A stretch of DNA of 64,000 nucleotides from CAWFXC01 sp963819735 (lineage in GTDB: Bacteria; Actinomycetota; Acidimicrobiia; IMCC26256; DASPTH01): contig CAWFXC010000004.1 of NCBI GenBank assembly GCA_963819735.1, positions 434,001 through 498,000 of the forward strand, in the 5' to 3' direction. The first letter of the stretch is position 1; each line of letters starts with the position of its first letter. This document shows positions 61,446-64,000 of the stretch, piece by piece. The translations under genes and the position numbers were made by a program. The notes under the pieces are model-generated. The model saw only the letters and a program-made list of their open reading frames with translations, was not told the DNA's origin and did no database searches.

Positions 61446-61760
61446 GTGGCTGACACGCTTGTCTTTCACCTTGCACCCGGCTGGGACGGTCCTATCGTCC
61501 GGCTGAGCGGAGAAATCGACATGGCGACGGTGGGGTCCGTGCGGGACCACCTGCTTGCCCTTGATGACGTGATCCTCACGTTGGATTTCTGCGAGGTGAC
61601 GTTCATGGACTCCAGTGGCGTCAATCTGCTCGTGCAGATGCAACAGCGTTTTCGGGAACGCGGCGGGAAACTGGTGCTGTACGGCCTCCAGCCGAGCCAG
61701 ATGCGCGTTCTGTCCGCCGCGGGTTTGGCCGATTTCTTTGACTGCGTGGTACCTGACTGA
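61446..61760 (+). CDS. STAS-domain anti-sigma factor antagonist
   Basis: 104 residues from a GTG with GGGAGGCAGCA before it. The domain shows V-R-L-S-G-E-I-D-M-A-T-V and L-D-F-C-E-V-T-F-M-D-S-S-G-V-N-L-L, with the phosphorylatable D-S-S-G loop of RsbV/SpoIIAA. Likely partner: the RsbW-type kinase 1.3 kb downstream (63056), and dephosphorylation by the SpoIIE-type enzyme at 53075. Confidence 0.9.
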   Translation: MADTLVFHLAPGWDGPIVRLSGEIDMATVGSVRDHLLALDDVILTLDFCEVTFMDSSGVNLLVQMQQRFRERGGKLVLYGLQPSQMRVLSAAGLADFFDCVVPD

Positions 61761-62072
61761 TGGTCCAAGAAGAGAGTCCGGCGGGACCGCCTCACGCGCA
61801 GGCCCGCTCATACGTGGGTCGCGCACGGGCTGGCAACGATGGTCGCGCGGTGGAGCTTGTCGTTGGCAGCCCAGCCTCGAGCATCCCGAATGGTTCGCGA
61901 GGGTCATCGACGGTGTAGAGCGGCCCGCGGTGAAGTGGTCGTCACCCTGTTTGACGATTCCGTTCTGACGTGTCTACTGCTTCGCGATTCACTTGACACG
62001 GGAGAGTGCTGAGCGCGACAAATTCCGTTGAGTCGCTACCAGGCGCGTTTCTGGAGAGTTCAGGAGGGCGTG
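61761..62072. other. Spacer without a recognised gene
   Basis: Nothing in the 312 bases after the STAS gene looks coding; G/C-rich open frames are short and unsupported. The right end provides the AGGAGGGCGTG site of the next small gene. Confidence 0.4.
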
Positions 62073-62213
62073 ATGGATGAGTTGGTGTATGCGTGCGCGG
62101 GTCACGGGACCGTGGTGGTACTCACTCAACGCGAGCTGCTGCTGACACACCCGCCGTCGGAGTGTCCGTGGTGCCAAGGTGCGCTGCGTGTCGAACTGCG
62201 CCGCGGGCCATGA
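62073..62213 (+). CDS. 46-residue zinc-ribbon-like protein
   Basis: 46 residues: V-Y-A-C-A-G-H-G-T-V-V-V-L-T then S-E-C-P-W-C-Q-G-A-L-R-V. Cys/His from C-A-G-H and the C-x2-C knuckle could bind one zinc. CAGGAGGGCGTG upstream of the ATG gives strong support. It precedes hsp20 by 43 bases and is probably co-transcribed with it. Confidence 0.65.
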   Translation: MDELVYACAGHGTVVVLTQRELLLTHPPSECPWCQGALRVELRRGP

Positions 62214-62256
62214 GTCGCACTTCATGCAAGTTCGTCGCGATAGAGAGGAGCACTTG

Positions 62257-62715
62257 ATGTCGTTCGCAACGTTTGATCCGTTGTCTGCATTCGATCGGAT
62301 CGTAGGCCGTTCCGGCTTCGGAGAGTCCGGTACGGGGCGGGCACTCGCGTTGCCGGTTGACGTGTATCAAGACGACGACAAGTTCATCGTCGAGATGGAT
62401 GTGCCCGGCATCTCCCCGGACCAGCTCGAGCTACAAGTTGAACGCAACATGCTTTCCGTCACGGGGGAACGCCCGGCCCGTCACGGCGCAAAGGTCGTGG
62501 TCTGTGAACGGCCGCACGCAAAATTCATGCGTCAGATCGTTCTCGGAGCTGATCTCGATACCGATTCGGTCTCGGCTGACTACGAGAACGGTGTCTTGAC
62601 CGTGACCATACCGATGAGCTCGAAGGCGCGCGCACGCAGAATCGACATCGGTGGTGGCGACTCGCGCACGATCGAGGCCAAGAGCACCGAGAGCGCGGAG
62701 TCACCCGAGAACTAA
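62257..62715 (+). CDS. hsp20: Hsp20/alpha-crystallin small heat-shock protein
   Basis: 152 residues, complete. The alpha-crystallin domain runs from about 32 to 125: P-V-D-V-Y-Q-D-D-D-K-F-I-V-E-M-D-V-P-G, then L-S-V-T-G-E-R, F-M-R-Q-I-V-L-G, and V-S-A-D-Y-E-N-G-V-L-T-V-T-I-P. The tail is acidic. It acts as an ATP-independent holdase for unfolded proteins. The ATG has GAGAGGAG upstream. A truncated relative lies at the other end of the window (94-303). Confidence 0.93.
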   Translation: MSFATFDPLSAFDRIVGRSGFGESGTGRALALPVDVYQDDDKFIVEMDVPGISPDQLELQVERNMLSVTGERPARHGAKVVVCERPHAKFMRQIVLGADLDTDSVSADYENGVLTVTIPMSSKARARRIDIGGGDSRTIEAKSTESAESPEN

Positions 62716-62911
62716 TGGACCAGTTGACCACTTGAGCTTGACTCAATCAGGCGCTCGACTGGATGGCGGAACGGCTCCAACGGGCCGCGGCCTCGGATGC
62801 GTCATACCGACCGGCGTTGTGACCGGTTCGCGGTGGGTACGCGATGCGGTCTCGCGGTTTCCGTCCGTTGAGACGGGAAACGTCACGCGGCCGTAGCGGG
62901 TTTGGCGGGTT

Positions 62912-62936
62912 GTTTGTGCGATGGGAGTGGGGGTAA
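62912..62936 (+). promoter_or_regulatory. Sigma-B-type promoter (GTTT-N15-GGGTA)
   Basis: GTTT, 15 bases, GGGTAA, 120 bases before the RsbW-type kinase gene. In known systems the anti-sigma gene is often under the control of its own sigma factor, which fits. The rest of the 62716-63055 spacer shows no gene. Confidence 0.55.
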
Positions 62937-63055
62937 AACGTGTGTTCGCGGGAGCGACGCTTTAGCTCGGGCCAGGTCCAGACCCTGCTCGACACGAGCC
63001 ACTCCGCCCTTCCGACGCTCAGACGTGTGACCCGTCTCGCCCGGAAGAAGGTCCG

Positions 63056-63466
63056 ATGAATCAAACGCTGTCGGCGACTCTTGACGCCAAGGCCAACAGT
63101 GCACGTTTCGCTCGCACGCTGGCCAACACGTTTATGCGCGAGTGTGGTTTCGACGACCTGTTAGAGACGACGGGGTTGCTCGTCAGCGAACTGGTAACGA
63201 ACTCGGTGCTGCACGCGGGTTCTGGTATCCGACTGGAAATGGCCGGGAATGGGCACGGCGTGCGCGTTGATGTGTTCGATGCCAGCACCTCGCTACCGGT
63301 CATCAGTCCGCCAGACCCGCTGGCGGAATCGGGCCGGGGCTTGCGTCTGGTCGATAGCCTGGCTGACGACTGGGGTTCCGAACGACTACCAGACGGCAAA
63401 GTCACGTGGTTTGTGCTCGCGGACACTCACCACGGCGCGTCATCCCCGCTGCTCTCGTTGGAGTGA
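63056..63466 (+). CDS. RsbW-type anti-sigma factor kinase
   Basis: 136 residues of the HATPase fold: N-box E-L-V-T-N-S-V-L-H-A, then V-D-V-F-D-A-S-T-S as the G1 region and E-S-G-R-G-L-R-L-V-D-S-L-A-D-D-W-G as G2. This is the same layout as the kinase at 56576. It would hold a stress sigma factor and phosphorylate a STAS antagonist. GAAGAAGGTCCG precedes the ATG. Confidence 0.9.
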   Translation: MNQTLSATLDAKANSARFARTLANTFMRECGFDDLLETTGLLVSELVTNSVLHAGSGIRLEMAGNGHGVRVDVFDASTSLPVISPPDPLAESGRGLRLVDSLADDWGSERLPDGKVTWFVLADTHHGASSPLLSLE

Positions 63467-63469
63467 TAC

Positions 63470-63706
63470 ATGCTCGGCGTGTCGTCGAACGCGAGTTATC
63501 ACGCCTATACGGAACTCTGCTTCGTTGCGCAGATCCTAATTCGCGAAGCCGATGGTTCCGTAGTACCGCAGACGGCCGGATCAGAGCCCGGCCGGCCGCT
63601 TGCTGGAGCGTGTCCCTTTCGGACGCCTGAACGCGAGCGACGCTCTGGCGCGTTCGAGCTTCAAGTCGACGCGCCGCTGCGATCAACGGTTGCTCGCAGA
63701 AGCTAA
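63470..63706 (+). CDS. Uncertain small open frame
   Basis: 78 codons, beginning four bases after the kinase stop. M-L-G-V-S-S-N-A-S-Y-H-A-Y-T-E-L-C-F-V-A looks reasonable, but the second half is arginine-rich and matches nothing known. No clear ribosome site. Confidence 0.25.
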   Translation: MLGVSSNASYHAYTELCFVAQILIREADGSVVPQTAGSEPGRPLAGACPFRTPERERRSGAFELQVDAPLRSTVARRS

Positions 63707-64000
63707 CCGCCACGCCGACGCGATTCGGTCACCTCTCGGCCTTTACTAGACCGATCGAACGACGCGGTAGCACGCCTGCGCATCACTGCCCGCCGCGGAG
63801 GACAGTGAAACGGTGTAGATCACCTCGTCGTCAAATCGCCAGGCGGGAACGTCGGGTGATCACACCGGCCACTTGTGTTGCCCAACGTTCTGATCGCACC
63901 GAAGTTGCAGCAGCATCGAGATGCTCGCTGCCTTCCATCTGAGTCCGCTGATCCGGTTGGCGGATCGTCCAACCGGGTAGTCGAGATCCGCGAGGGACGG
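63707..64000. other. End of window without a recognised gene
   Basis: A minus-strand end reads W-R-F-D-D-E-V-I-Y-T-V-S-L-S-S and stops near 63750, perhaps the tail of a broken gene. Nothing else is supported. Confidence 0.3.

Noticed and set aside
62732..62746. Palindrome TTGAG-N5-CTCAA, considered as an HspR (HAIR) operator
   Set aside because: The HAIR spacing is longer, and the site lies after, not before, hsp20.
1..64000. Searched by eye for tRNA, rRNA, CRISPR repeats and phage structural genes
   Set aside because: No TTC-arm/CCA pattern, no spaced direct repeats, and no capsid, tail or terminase motifs were seen.

Overview
This 64 kb window comes from the chromosome of a high-GC, aerobic actinobacterium. 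The evidence is a cytochrome bcc-aa3 type respiratory operon with a three-helix Rieske protein and a diheme QcrC, a MptB-like mannosyltransferase, GGGTA-type stress promoters, frequent GTG starts and 4-bp gene overlaps. The class cannot be fixed from sequence alone; a deep-branching lineage such as Acidimicrobiia or Thermoleophilia is a guess. I see no rRNA, tRNA or CRISPR array.

Layout. 0-13 kb: mixed stress and metabolism genes (Hsp20 fragment, SRPBCC protein, flavin-binding protein, a GNAT/acyl-CoA ligase fusion followed by a decayed acetate kinase, CHAD protein, VOC protein, universal stress protein, ABC exporter, PAP2 phosphatase, DedA). 13-24 kb: envelope glycan genes. Two GT87/MptB-like membrane enzymes converge on a hairpin-rich spacer. 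Next to them a tightly overlapping run encodes UDP-sulfoquinovose synthase, a sugar epimerase, a GT2 polyprenyl-phosphate sugar transferase and two GT39-like membrane transferases, with a GtrA flippase-like gene upstream. 24-26.7 kb: a broken serine recombinase and mobile-element debris. 26.7-34.5 kb: an eight-gene respiratory operon (qcrC-qcrA-ctaC-ctaD-ctaE-orf-ctaG-qcrB). 34.7-39 kb: SDR, GH15 glucoamylase-like enzyme, DUF421 protein, hemerythrin. 39-44.7 kb: formate dehydrogenase operon (small HTH-like protein, alpha, beta, NrfD-type anchor). 44.7-49.3 kb: broken small genes, DedA, universal stress protein, amidohydrolase. 49.5-63.5 kb: a stress-response region with three STAS antagonists, two RsbW-type kinases, a GAF-SpoIIE phosphatase, a CBS protein, two DUF2188-like genes, an LEA-like protein, CYTH-CHAD, Hsp20 and several very small proteins.

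How it fits together. Formate dehydrogenase and the quinol-oxidising bcc-caa3 chain would link formate oxidation to oxygen. The right half looks like the periphery of a sigma-B-type general stress response: phosphatase, antagonists and kinases for partner switching lie beside likely target genes. Three of these carry GTTT-N15/16-GGGTA promoters and three more fit the looser GNNT-N16-GGGTA. No sigma factor gene lies inside the window.

The window is rich in small genes broken by one or two frameshifts (acetate kinase, a CDF transporter, DUF2188 twice, a STAS protein, a glycine-rich membrane protein, a recombinase), while all long operon genes are intact. This could be true decay of accessory genes or, for some, residual indel errors in the assembly.
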